Origin: an uncultured Clostridia bacterium
Lineage (GTDB): Bacteria; Bacillota; Clostridia; Saccharofermentanales; Saccharofermentanaceae
Direction: 5' to 3'
NCBI GenBank assembly: GCA_947304405.1
Contig: CAMZBB010000001.1
Coordinates: 36,023-100,022, forward strand
Length of the DNA stretch: 64,000 bases
The translations under genes and the position numbers were made by a program. Positions 1 to 9,544 of the stretch are shown here, in pieces. How positions within the stretch are numbered: the stretch's first letter is position 1; each line of letters opens with the position of its first letter. The notes under the pieces were generated by a model. The model worked only from the letters and a program-made list of their open reading frames with translations, was not told the origin of the DNA and did no database searches.

Positions 1-725
1 GCTATGTGCAGCGATTCGGGAAGGAGCGCGGTAAATGCTATAGCGAACTTGCCTGAAGGCATAATCCTTATCGCGTGGAAACCTGCAATGATATAGAAAA
101 CATTCAGGAAAAGCCTCGAGATATAAAGCGCCGGGACCGTGCCGAGCCTTAAGATCCGGGCCAGTGTAAAACCCATGACTTCAGGCAGATAGCAAAGGAT
201 CGAATAGAACTTCATCTTGTCTTCGTGCCTGACGATATCAACGAGCGTGTCATCCTTGATAAACCAAGATGAAGCCGTTATCAGAGACTGATATCCCTTT
301 GTGCCCGGAGCAGCGACATCAGGCCAGTATTCATTCATGAACTTGAGGTCATCGGAACGGGCAAGCCATTCTCCTTTGCCCATGATGAGATTCGAAAGCC
401 TGTAAACTGCAATGAAATGAGTCTTGTTGTCAACGAAACAGTTATGAGGAAACAAGATAAGGAAGATCGCGGACAAAGGTATCGCCGTAATGAGGAAGAA
501 TTCCGCCGCATCAGGTTCTTCAGTCTTTTTGAGCCATAGCGAGAATATCACCAGGTACACCGCCAGGACCGCCATGCAGGCGCCGCCTATGGCCTTGCCG
601 CTATCGGTTGAGATCCACGGGAAAAGATAGACAAACAGGAAAAACAGAACGGCTATTATCCCGACCAGCGATAATACCCTGTTCAAAAGGCGTCTTGTCT
701 TAAGTCTTGGTGCAAAGCTCTTCAT
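1..725 (-). CDS. DUF2142-like polytopic membrane protein (C-terminus beyond window edge)
   Basis: Open minus-strand frame from ATG at 725 (MKSFAPRLKTRRLLNRVLSLVGIIAVLFFLFVYLFPW...) through ...YLPEVMGFTLARILRLGTVPALYISRLFLNVFYIIAGFHAIRIMPSGKFAIAFTALLPES to the window edge; multiple TM stretches and DUF2142-like 'YLPxxxGxxLARxL...RLxN' pattern. Not in the ORF track because it runs off the edge. Confidence 0.65.
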   Translation of the reverse strand, partial: MKSFAPRLKTRRLLNRVLSLVGIIAVLFFLFVYLFPWISTDSGKAIGGACMAVLAVYLVIFSLWLKKTEEPDAAEFFLITAIPLSAIFLILFPHNCFVDNKTHFIAVYRLSNLIMGKGEWLARSDDLKFMNEYWPDVAAPGTKGYQSLITASSWFIKDDTLVDIVRHEDKMKFYSILCYLPEVMGFTLARILRLGTVPALYISRLFLNVFYIIAGFHAIRIMPSGKFAIAFTALLPESLHI

Positions 726-787
726 TTCAAAAGATTAACACAATAAACTCAGTTATTCCATTTTGAGATGAAGTAAGTTGAGGCGGC

Positions 788-1930
788 TTAAGAAAGCTTC
801 ATGTCTCCGTCTTTGATCCACTTGAGTTTTCTCATGATCTCGCTGAATACGAGCGAGAGGATTGCAGGAGCAATGATGCAGACGACCGCCATTCCGACCC
901 ATGCCATGGGAGAAAGCGTACCGGACTTTGTCATTGCGGAGAAGCATCCGATGGGGCCTACCATTCCGCAGGTTCCCATTCCGGCTGAGACTCCGGTGCA
1001 CTCAAGCTTGAATACGAGTGTGGATATAGGTCCTGTGATCGCGGCTGCGAGCGTTGCCGGGATCCAGATCTGAGGATGCTTAACGATATTGGGCATCTGG
1101 AGCATTGAAGTGCCAAGGCCCTGTGATACGATGCCGCCCCACTTGTTCTCCCTGTAGGAAGCAACGGCGAAGCCGATCATCTGTGCGCAGCATCCTGCAA
1201 GTGCAGCACCGCCTGCGATACCCGTAATTCCAATGGAGGCGCAGATAGCCGCGCTGGAGATCGGGAGTGTCAGGATAATGCCTACAACAACGGATACGAT
1301 TATGCCCATGATGAACGGATGGAGCTGTGTAGCGTTATTGATGAACGTTCCAAGCCAGTTCATCGCAACAGCGATTGCAGGGCATGTAAGGTAAGCTACA
1401 AGGTAACCTGCTCCCAGAGAAACGATCGGGGTGACAAGGATATCAACCTTGGTCTCCTTGGAGATCATCTTGCCGATCTCAACTGCGAAGATAACGGCAA
1501 CGAAAACGCCTAAAGGGCCTGCCGAAAACGCAGGATTCGGATTCTTGATATAGATAGCGGTCTTATCGAAGATGTATCCGGGATAACCGTTTGCGAAAGC
1601 GCCGACACAGGCAGCGCACGCAGTAACAAGCATTGGTGCTTTAAGTGCCGCTGCTATACCGACCGCGATAGCCGCACCGGTAACGGGTGAGTTTGCACTG
1701 GTTATGTATCCTACGACGTGCATGAAGTGGGCAAGTCTCTGAAAGAATGCCACATCGATCATCTCGATATAGTTGGCAGCAGTCGAAAGGATCGTGCCGA
1801 CAAGGAGCGAAGCGAAAAGGCCCTGGGCCATGCCGCTCATCGCATCAACGAAATATGTTTTCGCCGAGAAGTTGATATCCTTCTTCTTCAGGAATTCCTT
1901 AAAAGTGAGTTTCTCTTTTTTCTTACCCAT
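788..1930 (-). CDS. PTS transporter subunit IIC-like membrane protein (PTS_EIIC_2 type)
   Basis: 380 aa polytopic protein, MGKKKEKLTFKEFLKKKDINFSAKTYFVDAMSGMAQGLFASLLVGTI..., Gly/Ala-rich transporter repeats typical of the PTS IIC-like family. Confidence 0.75.
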   Translation of the reverse strand: MGKKKEKLTFKEFLKKKDINFSAKTYFVDAMSGMAQGLFASLLVGTILSTAANYIEMIDVAFFQRLAHFMHVVGYITSANSPVTGAAIAVGIAAALKAPMLVTACAACVGAFANGYPGYIFDKTAIYIKNPNPAFSAGPLGVFVAVIFAVEIGKMISKETKVDILVTPIVSLGAGYLVAYLTCPAIAVAMNWLGTFINNATQLHPFIMGIIVSVVVGIILTLPISSAAICASIGITGIAGGAALAGCCAQMIGFAVASYRENKWGGIVSQGLGTSMLQMPNIVKHPQIWIPATLAAAITGPISTLVFKLECTGVSAGMGTCGMVGPIGCFSAMTKSGTLSPMAWVGMAVVCIIAPAILSLVFSEIMRKLKWIKDGDMKLS

Positions 1931-2122
1931 TTTCGTCCCCTCCGCTTTTATAGCAATTCAGATTTTATTAAATCGTGATATCAACTTCAATGTGATAATC
2001 GTTTAAATATATAGGCCCGCAACCTCTTTTTTCTGTATTTTTTGTATCCGTTGAAATTATATAATTGTTGCAATTATTTTCAAATGGTGTAAAATTACAC
2101 TATAAATGTCAGGAGGCGCAAA

Positions 2123-2515
2123 ATGTCCGGAAAAAGATCACCGGCCCGCAAAGCCGTAAAGATAATCATCCTTGTTATTGCTTCATTGATCGTATTTGCC
2201 ATACTGATAATCGGCGGATTGGTGATCCGTGAGACAACTCCTCACACGATGCACTTCAACAAAGTCCGGCTTGTCTCAAATAACAAGTTTGACGGTCGTT
2301 ATCTTTATCACGGAAGCAACAACAGAGGAAAAGTCTTCATCCTCCGGACAGAAACAGATTTCCGCGGAAAATTAAGCACCATTGACGACAATGAATATGA
2401 TTTCGGCGAACAGGATCTGACGGTCAGGGCAACCGGGATCGAAATGTTCAGAGAAGACTTGAGCGGGATATTTATATCCTATCCGACCATAGTTTACGAA
2501 TACGTCAGCGAATAA
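2123..2515 (+). CDS. Small single-pass membrane-anchored hypothetical protein
   Basis: 130 aa, N-terminal TM (IIILVIASLIVFAILIIGGLVI), preceded by AGGAGG; convergent with the next gene. Confidence 0.6.
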   Translation: MSGKRSPARKAVKIIILVIASLIVFAILIIGGLVIRETTPHTMHFNKVRLVSNNKFDGRYLYHGSNNRGKVFILRTETDFRGKLSTIDDNEYDFGEQDLTVRATGIEMFREDLSGIFISYPTIVYEYVSE

Positions 2516-3284
2516 TGACCTGGTTTTCGATATAACCCGCGACGTCAAAATCGTAAACGGATTCAAGACATTCGGGAGTTATGACTTCCGAACTTTTCCC
2601 ATCCGCAACGATCTTTCCGTTCTTGAGGAATACCGTCCTGTTGCAGACGCTCCTCGCCTGAGCAAGGTCGTGGAAAACTGCCACTACAGTATTTCTGACA
2701 TCTCCATAAGGAGTAGATGTCTTGCCTTGCGCCCACTTGCAAAGATAATCACAAAGCTCTGCTCTGTATTTTATGTCGAGATTGCTTCCGGGCTCGTCAA
2801 GGAACAGGAAAGGCGTTCCCTGTGCGAAAGTCCTTGCAAGAAGTACGCGCTGAAGCTGTCCTCCCGACAGTTCGTTTAAGAGCCTGTCCCTGTATTCATA
2901 TACGCCGCACGTCTCCATCGCAGACTTTGCAGCCTCTTTGTCCTCCTGATCGAAGTTTCCGAAAAGGCTTTTCGATCCGGCAAACCTGCCGAGAAGGACA
3001 GTCTGGTAAGCAGTATACTGAAAATACGTCTCGCCGGTCTGCGGCATGAGCGCAATAAGCCTTGCTATGTTCCTGCGCTTCATTTTCGAGATGTTCTGAT
3101 CCGAGACGGTAACGCAGCCCTCACATTCCATAAGGCCTGACATGACGCGCAGGAGCGTAGTCTTGCCCGATCCATTGCGGCCTCCGATGAAGACCGTTTC
3201 TCCCTCACCTATCGTGAGGTTAACGTCTTTGAGGACTTCGTTGTTTCCATAGGAAGCGGATACGTTCTTTAGGATCAGTTCCAT
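2505..3284 (-). CDS. btuD: ABC transporter ATP-binding protein (FecE/BtuD type)
   Basis: Walker A GGRNGSGKTTLL, signature LSGGQLQRVLLAR, Walker B FLFLDEP; start overlaps permease stop. Substrate assignment to B12 is contextual. Confidence 0.8.
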   Translation of the reverse strand: MELILKNVSASYGNNEVLKDVNLTIGEGETVFIGGRNGSGKTTLLRVMSGLMECEGCVTVSDQNISKMKRRNIARLIALMPQTGETYFQYTAYQTVLLGRFAGSKSLFGNFDQEDKEAAKSAMETCGVYEYRDRLLNELSGGQLQRVLLARTFAQGTPFLFLDEPGSNLDIKYRAELCDYLCKWAQGKTSTPYGDVRNTVVAVFHDLAQARSVCNRTVFLKNGKIVADGKSSEVITPECLESVYDFDVAGYIENQVIIR

Positions 3285-4357
3285 CAGGCACTCCTCCTTC
3301 CTTTCGCAAAAAACACATACGCAAAGAAAGGCGCGCCGACAAGTGCGGTAACTGCGCCTACGGGGATCTCTCTCGGAGAAAGGACAGTTCTTGCCGCAAG
3401 ATCGCAGAGCGCCATAAACGCACCGCCGTATATGAAAGACATGGGGATAACGATCTTATGAGAAGGTCCGAATATCCTTCTTACGATATGGGGCGCCGCA
3501 AGATCGATAAAACCTATGACACCCGCAAACGCAACGGAAACACCGGTCAGAAGTGACGAGACAAGGATCGCTGCTATCTTGGTCTTTTTGACGTCAACTC
3601 CCATCGAACTCGCCTGAAGCTCGCCAAAAGTAAGGATGTCGAGCCTGCCCGAAAGCATCAGGAGGATGACAAGACCGGCAGCCCCGACAGCGGCAAGGAT
3701 CGCGCAGTGCATCCAGTTTCTTGCAGAAAACGAGCCGGTCATCCAAAGCCAGAGCTGCTTGCTCCGGTCACCGTAGAAGGTCATCATGAGGTTCATAATA
3801 CCCGTAACGAAAAGGGACAGGATCATGCCGATAAGGACTATGGTCTGATTGGAAACATTCCTGTCTATCCTTGATGCCAGAAGAATAGCAATCGCTACGG
3901 TTGCGAGCCCGAACACAAATCCGGCGGCAGGAAGCATGAAGCCTGAAAGGACAGGTATCGTTATTCCGCAAAGAAGAACGAAAGCCGCTCCCAATGAAGC
4001 TCCGGATGAGACCCCCAATGTATAGGAAGATGCCAGAGGATTCTGCAGGACTGCCTGCATGACCGCACCGCTTACGGAAAGACAGCCTCCGACCAGAAAT
4101 GCAGTGATCGCGCGGGGCATCCTTATCGACCAGAAGATGGAATCGGACATAGGATCCACTTCAGCAGGCAACGGACTGCCCGTAATGTGGCTCTTGATTA
4201 TCTTGAGCAGATCTGAAACCGAAATATATACGCTGCCCGATCTTATCGCGGCAAGCAATATAAACAGGCAGGCCGCCAGAGATAGCGCGATGCCAATCCC
4301 TGCGGCCTGTCTTTTTTTGGTTCTCTTTCTGATTTCAGGTACTGCCTGATTATCCAT
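3284..4357 (-). CDS. btuC: ABC transporter permease, FecCD/BtuC family
   Basis: 357 aa FecCD hallmark SIRMPRAITAFLVGGCLSVSGAVMQAVLQNPLASSYTLGVSSGASLGAA and PHIVRRIFGPSHKIVIP. Confidence 0.85.
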   Translation of the reverse strand: MDNQAVPEIRKRTKKRQAAGIGIALSLAACLFILLAAIRSGSVYISVSDLLKIIKSHITGSPLPAEVDPMSDSIFWSIRMPRAITAFLVGGCLSVSGAVMQAVLQNPLASSYTLGVSSGASLGAAFVLLCGITIPVLSGFMLPAAGFVFGLATVAIAILLASRIDRNVSNQTIVLIGMILSLFVTGIMNLMMTFYGDRSKQLWLWMTGSFSARNWMHCAILAAVGAAGLVILLMLSGRLDILTFGELQASSMGVDVKKTKIAAILVSSLLTGVSVAFAGVIGFIDLAAPHIVRRIFGPSHKIVIPMSFIYGGAFMALCDLAARTVLSPREIPVGAVTALVGAPFFAYVFFAKGRRSA

Positions 4358-4370
4358 CTGTCACTTCAAG

Positions 4371-5483
4371 TCATGCAGCAGACTTGCTCTCCTTGGTACC
4401 TGTTAAGTCCTTGATCTTATCGACGGCATCCTTAAGCGACTTTTCAAGTGACTTGGACATCTCAGTGAAAATGTCCGGATAGATGTCCTTGAGCCACTCC
4501 ATAGCAGCATCAACAACGTGATTGTTCGGCTGCATGCTCAGATTCGGATCGACCTTATAGACTGCGTTGTTCTTGACTGCTTTGACGTTCTCCCAACCCT
4601 TGAGAGTCTTGATATCCTTGACAGGATCCTCAACATAATCAACTGTTGTAAGGATAACGTCAGGATTCATGGCAATGGCATCTTCCACTGAAATGGAAAC
4701 CCAGCCCTGCTGTTTGCCGCAAGCGTTTTTCGCACCGCAGATGGTAAGCATCTCGTCAAGATATGTGCCCTGACCGAAAGAATAGATCGTGGGAGCCTCA
4801 GACGTCGGGATGCTCATCATGAAAAGAACGGTCTTGCGCTTTTCTTCAGATACGGTTCCGGAAGCTGTGGAAATAAGTTTAAAAGAAGCATTCATTGCAG
4901 TTGCGAGAGCAGTAGCCTCAATTCCCTTTCCCGTGCAGTTGCCTATAAACTTGATATCCTCTTCAATGGCCGAAATGGAAGCAGAAGACGGAATGTCCGC
5001 AACACAGATTCCTGCATCGATGAGGGATTTGAAAGGCGAAGATCCGCCCACGGAACTCATTCCCGAAGTAAAGACTATGTCGGGCTTAAGAGCGGCAATC
5101 GCTTCGTTGTCGGGGTTCATCATGTCAAATGACTTGACTCCCGAAGGCAGGTATTCCTTGTAAGAAAGCGAGTTGGTGTCAACTGCAACGATCTTGAGCG
5201 CAAGGCCGAGGTCGATGAGGACTCTGGTCGTCGAAGGCGCAAGCGATACTATTGATTTGACTTCTGAAGGCACTTTTATCTCATTGCCGGCACGGTCAGC
5301 TGTCGGAACGGTTCCGCCGCCTGTGATCTCCTTGACTATGTCTTTCTCGACAGACTCAAGGCCGCTGACATCGGTATTCTTGGCAAGATCTTTGATCTGC
5401 TGAGCCCTTTCGGCGCTGCAAGCCGTAAGACCGGTGAGCGCCATGGCGCCACAGATCAAAGCAGAAACTATCTTATTTCTCAT
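4371..5483 (-). CDS. btuF: ABC transporter substrate-binding lipoprotein (BtuF/FecB type)
   Basis: Lipobox ALTGLTAC; IVSLAPSTTRVLIDLGLALKIVAVDTNS..., LKPDIVFTSG; periplasmic-binding-protein fold of corrinoid/siderophore uptake. Confidence 0.8.
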   Translation of the reverse strand: MRNKIVSALICGAMALTGLTACSAERAQQIKDLAKNTDVSGLESVEKDIVKEITGGGTVPTADRAGNEIKVPSEVKSIVSLAPSTTRVLIDLGLALKIVAVDTNSLSYKEYLPSGVKSFDMMNPDNEAIAALKPDIVFTSGMSSVGGSSPFKSLIDAGICVADIPSSASISAIEEDIKFIGNCTGKGIEATALATAMNASFKLISTASGTVSEEKRKTVLFMMSIPTSEAPTIYSFGQGTYLDEMLTICGAKNACGKQQGWVSISVEDAIAMNPDVILTTVDYVEDPVKDIKTLKGWENVKAVKNNAVYKVDPNLSMQPNNHVVDAAMEWLKDIYPDIFTEMSKSLEKSLKDAVDKIKDLTGTKESKSAA

Positions 5484-5590
5484 GTTTTTTCTCCTTATCC
5501 TAGAAAATCACCGCAATTATAATACATATCGTCTTTTTGAGGTATACTTTAAAAGTTATCAATAAATCACCGTTCAAGAGGCAACTATCT

Positions 5591-6454
5591 ATGAAGATTA
5601 CCGATATATTGAAAGACCCCAAGCCCACGATCTCTTTCGAGGTCTTCCCTCCGAAGCAGGAAGCAGGTCTTGAGACCGTAAAGGCTGCTGCAGGAGCAAT
5701 TGCTGCCATGGGGCCCTCATTCATGTCCGTAACGTACGGTGCGGGCGGTTCGACCAGCAAGCTTACGATCGAAGTGGCTTCTGACATCAAGAATCTTCAT
5801 AACGTTCCGGTCATGCCTCATCTGACCTGCGTCGCTTCCACCAAGGAACACGTCAGGAACATGATCTCACAGATTCATGAAAACAACATAGACAACGTAA
5901 TGGCATTGAGGGGCGATCTGCCTAAGGACGGCATCATCTGCAATGACTATAAGCATGCATCTGATCTTATCGCCGACATCAGATCATTCGACAAAGAGAT
6001 ATGCATCGGCGGCGCATGCTATCCCGAAGGACATATCGAGTGCGAACACAAGGCGAATGACATTAACTATCTCAAACTCAAAGTCGATGCGGGTTGTGAT
6101 TTTCTTACCACCCAGATGTTCTTCGACAACAACATCTTCTACAACTTCCTGTACCGCATCAAGGACAAGGGGATCAACGTTCCTGTCCTCCCCGGCATCA
6201 TGCCTGTTACGACAGCAAAGCAGCTTTCACGTTCCGTTGCCCTTTCCGGCACAAACGTTCCCGAAAGATTCAGGGCGATCGTTGACCGTTTCGGTGATGA
6301 TCCAATATCCATGCGTCAGGCAGGCATCGTCTATGCCGCAGAGCAGATAATCGATCTTATTGCAAACGGCGTGACGCATATCCACGTATATTCAATGAAC
6401 AAGCCCGATGTCGCAAAAGAGATTCTCAAAATGTTAAGCGGCATCATCGGTTAA
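5591..6454 (+). CDS. metF: Methylenetetrahydrofolate reductase
   Basis: MKITDILKDPKPTISFEVFPPKQEAGLE... SFEVFPPK, GAGGST, ALRGDLP motifs; start moved to the internal ATG at 5591 from the ORF-track start. Confidence 0.9.
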   Translation: MKITDILKDPKPTISFEVFPPKQEAGLETVKAAAGAIAAMGPSFMSVTYGAGGSTSKLTIEVASDIKNLHNVPVMPHLTCVASTKEHVRNMISQIHENNIDNVMALRGDLPKDGIICNDYKHASDLIADIRSFDKEICIGGACYPEGHIECEHKANDINYLKLKVDAGCDFLTTQMFFDNNIFYNFLYRIKDKGINVPVLPGIMPVTTAKQLSRSVALSGTNVPERFRAIVDRFGDDPISMRQAGIVYAAEQIIDLIANGVTHIHVYSMNKPDVAKEILKMLSGIIG

Positions 6455-6463
6455 GAGGTTAAG

Positions 6464-7126
6464 ATGCCTTTAGAAGTAACGATCCCCGAAAATGAAGTCA
6501 GACGCTACATGGGCTTTAGAGGTCCTGTCGAAGGATCACCCGAGACGGATGCCATGATAAAAAAAGCGATAGCATCCCTCGAAAAGGATTGTTCCCCCAG
6601 ATACGTTTCCAAAGCATTTCCCGTAACCGTTGATGGTTACAAGGTGGAATTTGCTGATGTCGTAATCGAGAGCCGGGCTCTTGCCAGAAATCTGGCCGGC
6701 TGCACGGAATGCGTTCTTTTCGCTGCGACTGCAGGTCCTTCCTGCGACATGCTCGTTAAGCGCGCTGCCGTTACGTCTTCAGCGTATGCTTCCTGCTGTC
6801 AGGCGGCAGGAGCAGCTGCAATAGAAGCTTACTGCGACATGATCAATGATAAGATCAGGAATGAATATGAAGCGAAAGGCCTTTTCGCACGCCCGCGGTT
6901 CTCACCCGGCTACGGAGATCTTGCGCTCGCTCACCAAAAGGACTGGTTCAGGCTCCTTGACATTACAAAGAACACCGGAGTGGAACTTACTGATTCGCTC
7001 CTCATGGTGCCGACCAAATCGGTCACTGCGGTCATCGGGCTCTCGCCCAACAGACTCCCCTGCGTCAAGCAGGGATGTGAAGCCTGCACCATGGCTTCCA
7101 CATGCGCTTTTTCGAGAAAGGGATAA
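6464..7126 (+). CDS. MetH activation-domain-like protein (stand-alone)
   Basis: 220 aa with RFSPGYGDLAL motif and SLLMVPTKSVTAVIGLS typical of the B12-dependent methionine synthase activation domain; between metF and metH. Confidence 0.85.
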   Translation: MPLEVTIPENEVRRYMGFRGPVEGSPETDAMIKKAIASLEKDCSPRYVSKAFPVTVDGYKVEFADVVIESRALARNLAGCTECVLFAATAGPSCDMLVKRAAVTSSAYASCCQAAGAAAIEAYCDMINDKIRNEYEAKGLFARPRFSPGYGDLALAHQKDWFRLLDITKNTGVELTDSLLMVPTKSVTAVIGLSPNRLPCVKQGCEACTMASTCAFSRKG

Positions 7127-7129
7127 AGA

Positions 7130-9544
7130 ATGACGCTTAAAGAACGACTCGGTAAAGAATGGCTCTTCTGCGACGGCGGAACAGGAACGATACTTCAGGA
7201 AATGGGCCTCAAAGGCGGCGAACTGCCTGAGACATGGAATCTTTCAAGACCTGATGACATCAAGTCCGTAGCAAGATCGTATTTTGAAGCAGGCTGCAAC
7301 ATCGTCAACACCAACACTTTCGGCGCAAACTCTTTCAAATACAACAACTTGGCCGAGATCGTTACGGCTGCGGTAAAGATATGTCAGGAAGCAAGACATG
7401 AAGCTGGCAGAGATGATGACGCATATGTCGCGATCGACATCGGTCCGACGGGAAAACTTCTTGCGCCTATGGGAGACCTTCCGTTCAATGAAGCGGTAAA
7501 GGTCTTCTCTGAAACGATAAAGGCAGGCGTTGAAGCAGGCGGCGACCTTGTCCTCATCGAGACGATGAGCGACTCATATGAAGCAAAAGCCGCGGTAATA
7601 GCGGCACACGAGACATGCGATCTGCCCGTGATCGTTACCACCGTTTATGATGAAAGCGGAAAGCTCTTAACGGGCGGAAGCATAGAAGGAACCGTCGCAA
7701 TGCTCGAAGGCCTCAGGGTCGATGCTATCGGCGTCAACTGCGGATTCGGGCCCGACAAGATGATCCCCATCGTTGAGCGTCTTGCCAGGTGCTGTTCCCT
7801 TCCCATCGTAGTAAATCCCAATGCAGGACTCCCCAGGACCGAAGGCAACAAGACAGTATTTGATGTAGGTCCGGAGGAGTTCAGCAGGGTCATGAAAGAG
7901 ATTGCTGCGATGGGCGTCCAGGTAATGGGCGGCTGCTGCGGCACTACGCCTGCGCACATGAAGGCACTCATAGAAGCAGTATCTTCCCTGCCTTTCAAGG
8001 AGCCTGTCAGGAAGCATGGAACTTATGTCACAAGCTCTTCCGAATGCGTTGAGATCGGTCCCAAGCCCGTCATAATCGGCGAAAGGATCAATCCTACCGG
8101 CAAGAAGAGATTCAAGCAGGCACTGCGCGAGAACGACACTGATTACATACTTACCGAGGGACTTAAGCAGGAAGAGGCCGGCGCGCACATCCTTGACGTC
8201 AACGTAGGTCTTCCCGAGATCGACGAGCCTTCCATGATGGAGAACATCGTTTATAAGCTCCAGTCCGTAACAACTCTCCCTCTCCAGCTCGATTCAACCG
8301 ACATAGAAGCATTAGATCGCGGCATGCGCATCTACAACGGAAAGCCCATGATCAACTCCGTAAACGGCAAGCGCGAAACGATAGAGGCTGTTATGCCTCT
8401 CGTGGCTAAATACGGCGGCGTCCTCGTAGGCCTTCCTTTGGATGAGGAAGGAATCCCCGAGACTTCGGACGGAAGGATACGCGTCGCGAAAAAGATCTAC
8501 GAAGCCGCTGACGAATACGGCATCCCACGTGACGACATCGTGATCGACGGTCTCGCCATGACGATCTCGTCGGACTCTTCTTCTGCTGTCACGACACTTG
8601 ATACCGTAAGAAGGATCAGAGATGAATTCGGCGGGCATTCGATCCTTGGCGTTTCCAACATATCGTTCGGACTTCCGGCAAGAGAACTCATCAACTCGCA
8701 TTTCCTCACCATGGCAATGCAAAACGGACTTTCCTGCGCGATCATAAACCCAAACAATGACCACATGATGGCATCCTACCGCGCTTTCTGCGCTCTCATG
8801 GATAAGGACCCGCAGTGTCTCGGCTTCATCAATGCCTACGCGGAATACAAGTCTGACGGAACTTTCGGCGGAGCATCTTCGGGCATTGCAGGCACCGCTT
8901 CTTCATCTTCTGCCGGAACAGCCAAGCTCTCTCTTGCGGAAGCGATCGGACGCGGTGTCACGGGCCGTGCAGCGGAAGCAATGCAGGAAGGCATATCCGC
9001 AGGTAATGAACCGCTCGAACTGATAAATGCGGAACTCATTCCCGCGCTGGACAAAGTCGGAAAAGGCTTTGAAAAAGGCACGATCTTCCTCCCCCAGCTG
9101 CTGATGAGCGCGGATGCGGCAAAAGCGGCATTTGAAGTCGTCAAGAAATCGATGGAAGGCAAGCCCCGTCAGGTTAAGGGCAAGGTCATACTCGCCACCG
9201 TCAAGGGTGACATACACGACATCGGCAAGAACATCGTTAAGGTAATGCTCGAAAACTACGGCTACGATGTTATAGATCTCGGCAAGGACGTCGCTCCGGA
9301 GATCATCGTGGAAGCGGCGATAAAAGATGACGTCAAGGTCGTGGGATTGTCAGCGCTCATGACCACAACAGTTGTCTCAATGGAAGAGACGATAAAGCTC
9401 CTCCGTGAGAAAAAGCCTGATACAAAGGTAGTTGTCGGCGGAGCCGTCATGACGCAGGAATATGCCGACCAGATAGGTGCTGACGCTTATTCAAAGGATG
9501 CAATGCAGACAGTAAGATATTGTGACGAAGTATTTGGAGTATGA
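7130..9544 (+). CDS. metH: Cobalamin-dependent methionine synthase (homocysteine, pterin and B12-binding domains; no activation domain)
   Basis: DGGTGTILQEMG, GGCCGTTPAHM, IIGERINPTGKKRFK, GDIHDIGKNIVKVMLENYGYDVIDLGKDV; 804 aa ending after the B12 domain. Confidence 0.93.
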   Translation: MTLKERLGKEWLFCDGGTGTILQEMGLKGGELPETWNLSRPDDIKSVARSYFEAGCNIVNTNTFGANSFKYNNLAEIVTAAVKICQEARHEAGRDDDAYVAIDIGPTGKLLAPMGDLPFNEAVKVFSETIKAGVEAGGDLVLIETMSDSYEAKAAVIAAHETCDLPVIVTTVYDESGKLLTGGSIEGTVAMLEGLRVDAIGVNCGFGPDKMIPIVERLARCCSLPIVVNPNAGLPRTEGNKTVFDVGPEEFSRVMKEIAAMGVQVMGGCCGTTPAHMKALIEAVSSLPFKEPVRKHGTYVTSSSECVEIGPKPVIIGERINPTGKKRFKQALRENDTDYILTEGLKQEEAGAHILDVNVGLPEIDEPSMMENIVYKLQSVTTLPLQLDSTDIEALDRGMRIYNGKPMINSVNGKRETIEAVMPLVAKYGGVLVGLPLDEEGIPETSDGRIRVAKKIYEAADEYGIPRDDIVIDGLAMTISSDSSSAVTTLDTVRRIRDEFGGHSILGVSNISFGLPARELINSHFLTMAMQNGLSCAIINPNNDHMMASYRAFCALMDKDPQCLGFINAYAEYKSDGTFGGASSGIAGTASSSSAGTAKLSLAEAIGRGVTGRAAEAMQEGISAGNEPLELINAELIPALDKVGKGFEKGTIFLPQLLMSADAAKAAFEVVKKSMEGKPRQVKGKVILATVKGDIHDIGKNIVKVMLENYGYDVIDLGKDVAPEIIVEAAIKDDVKVVGLSALMTTTVVSMEETIKLLREKKPDTKVVVGGAVMTQEYADQIGADAYSKDAMQTVRYCDEVFGV

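Noticed and set aside
5484-5590. Possible cobalamin riboswitch between btuF and metF
   Set aside because: Only about 107 nt, with no B12-box-like conserved core visible.
8312-8764. 150 aa minus-strand ORF inside metH (and 7384-8188, 8836-9217 minus ORFs)
   Set aside because: Antisense shadow ORFs of a clearly conserved metH frame; no RBS or recognisable domain.
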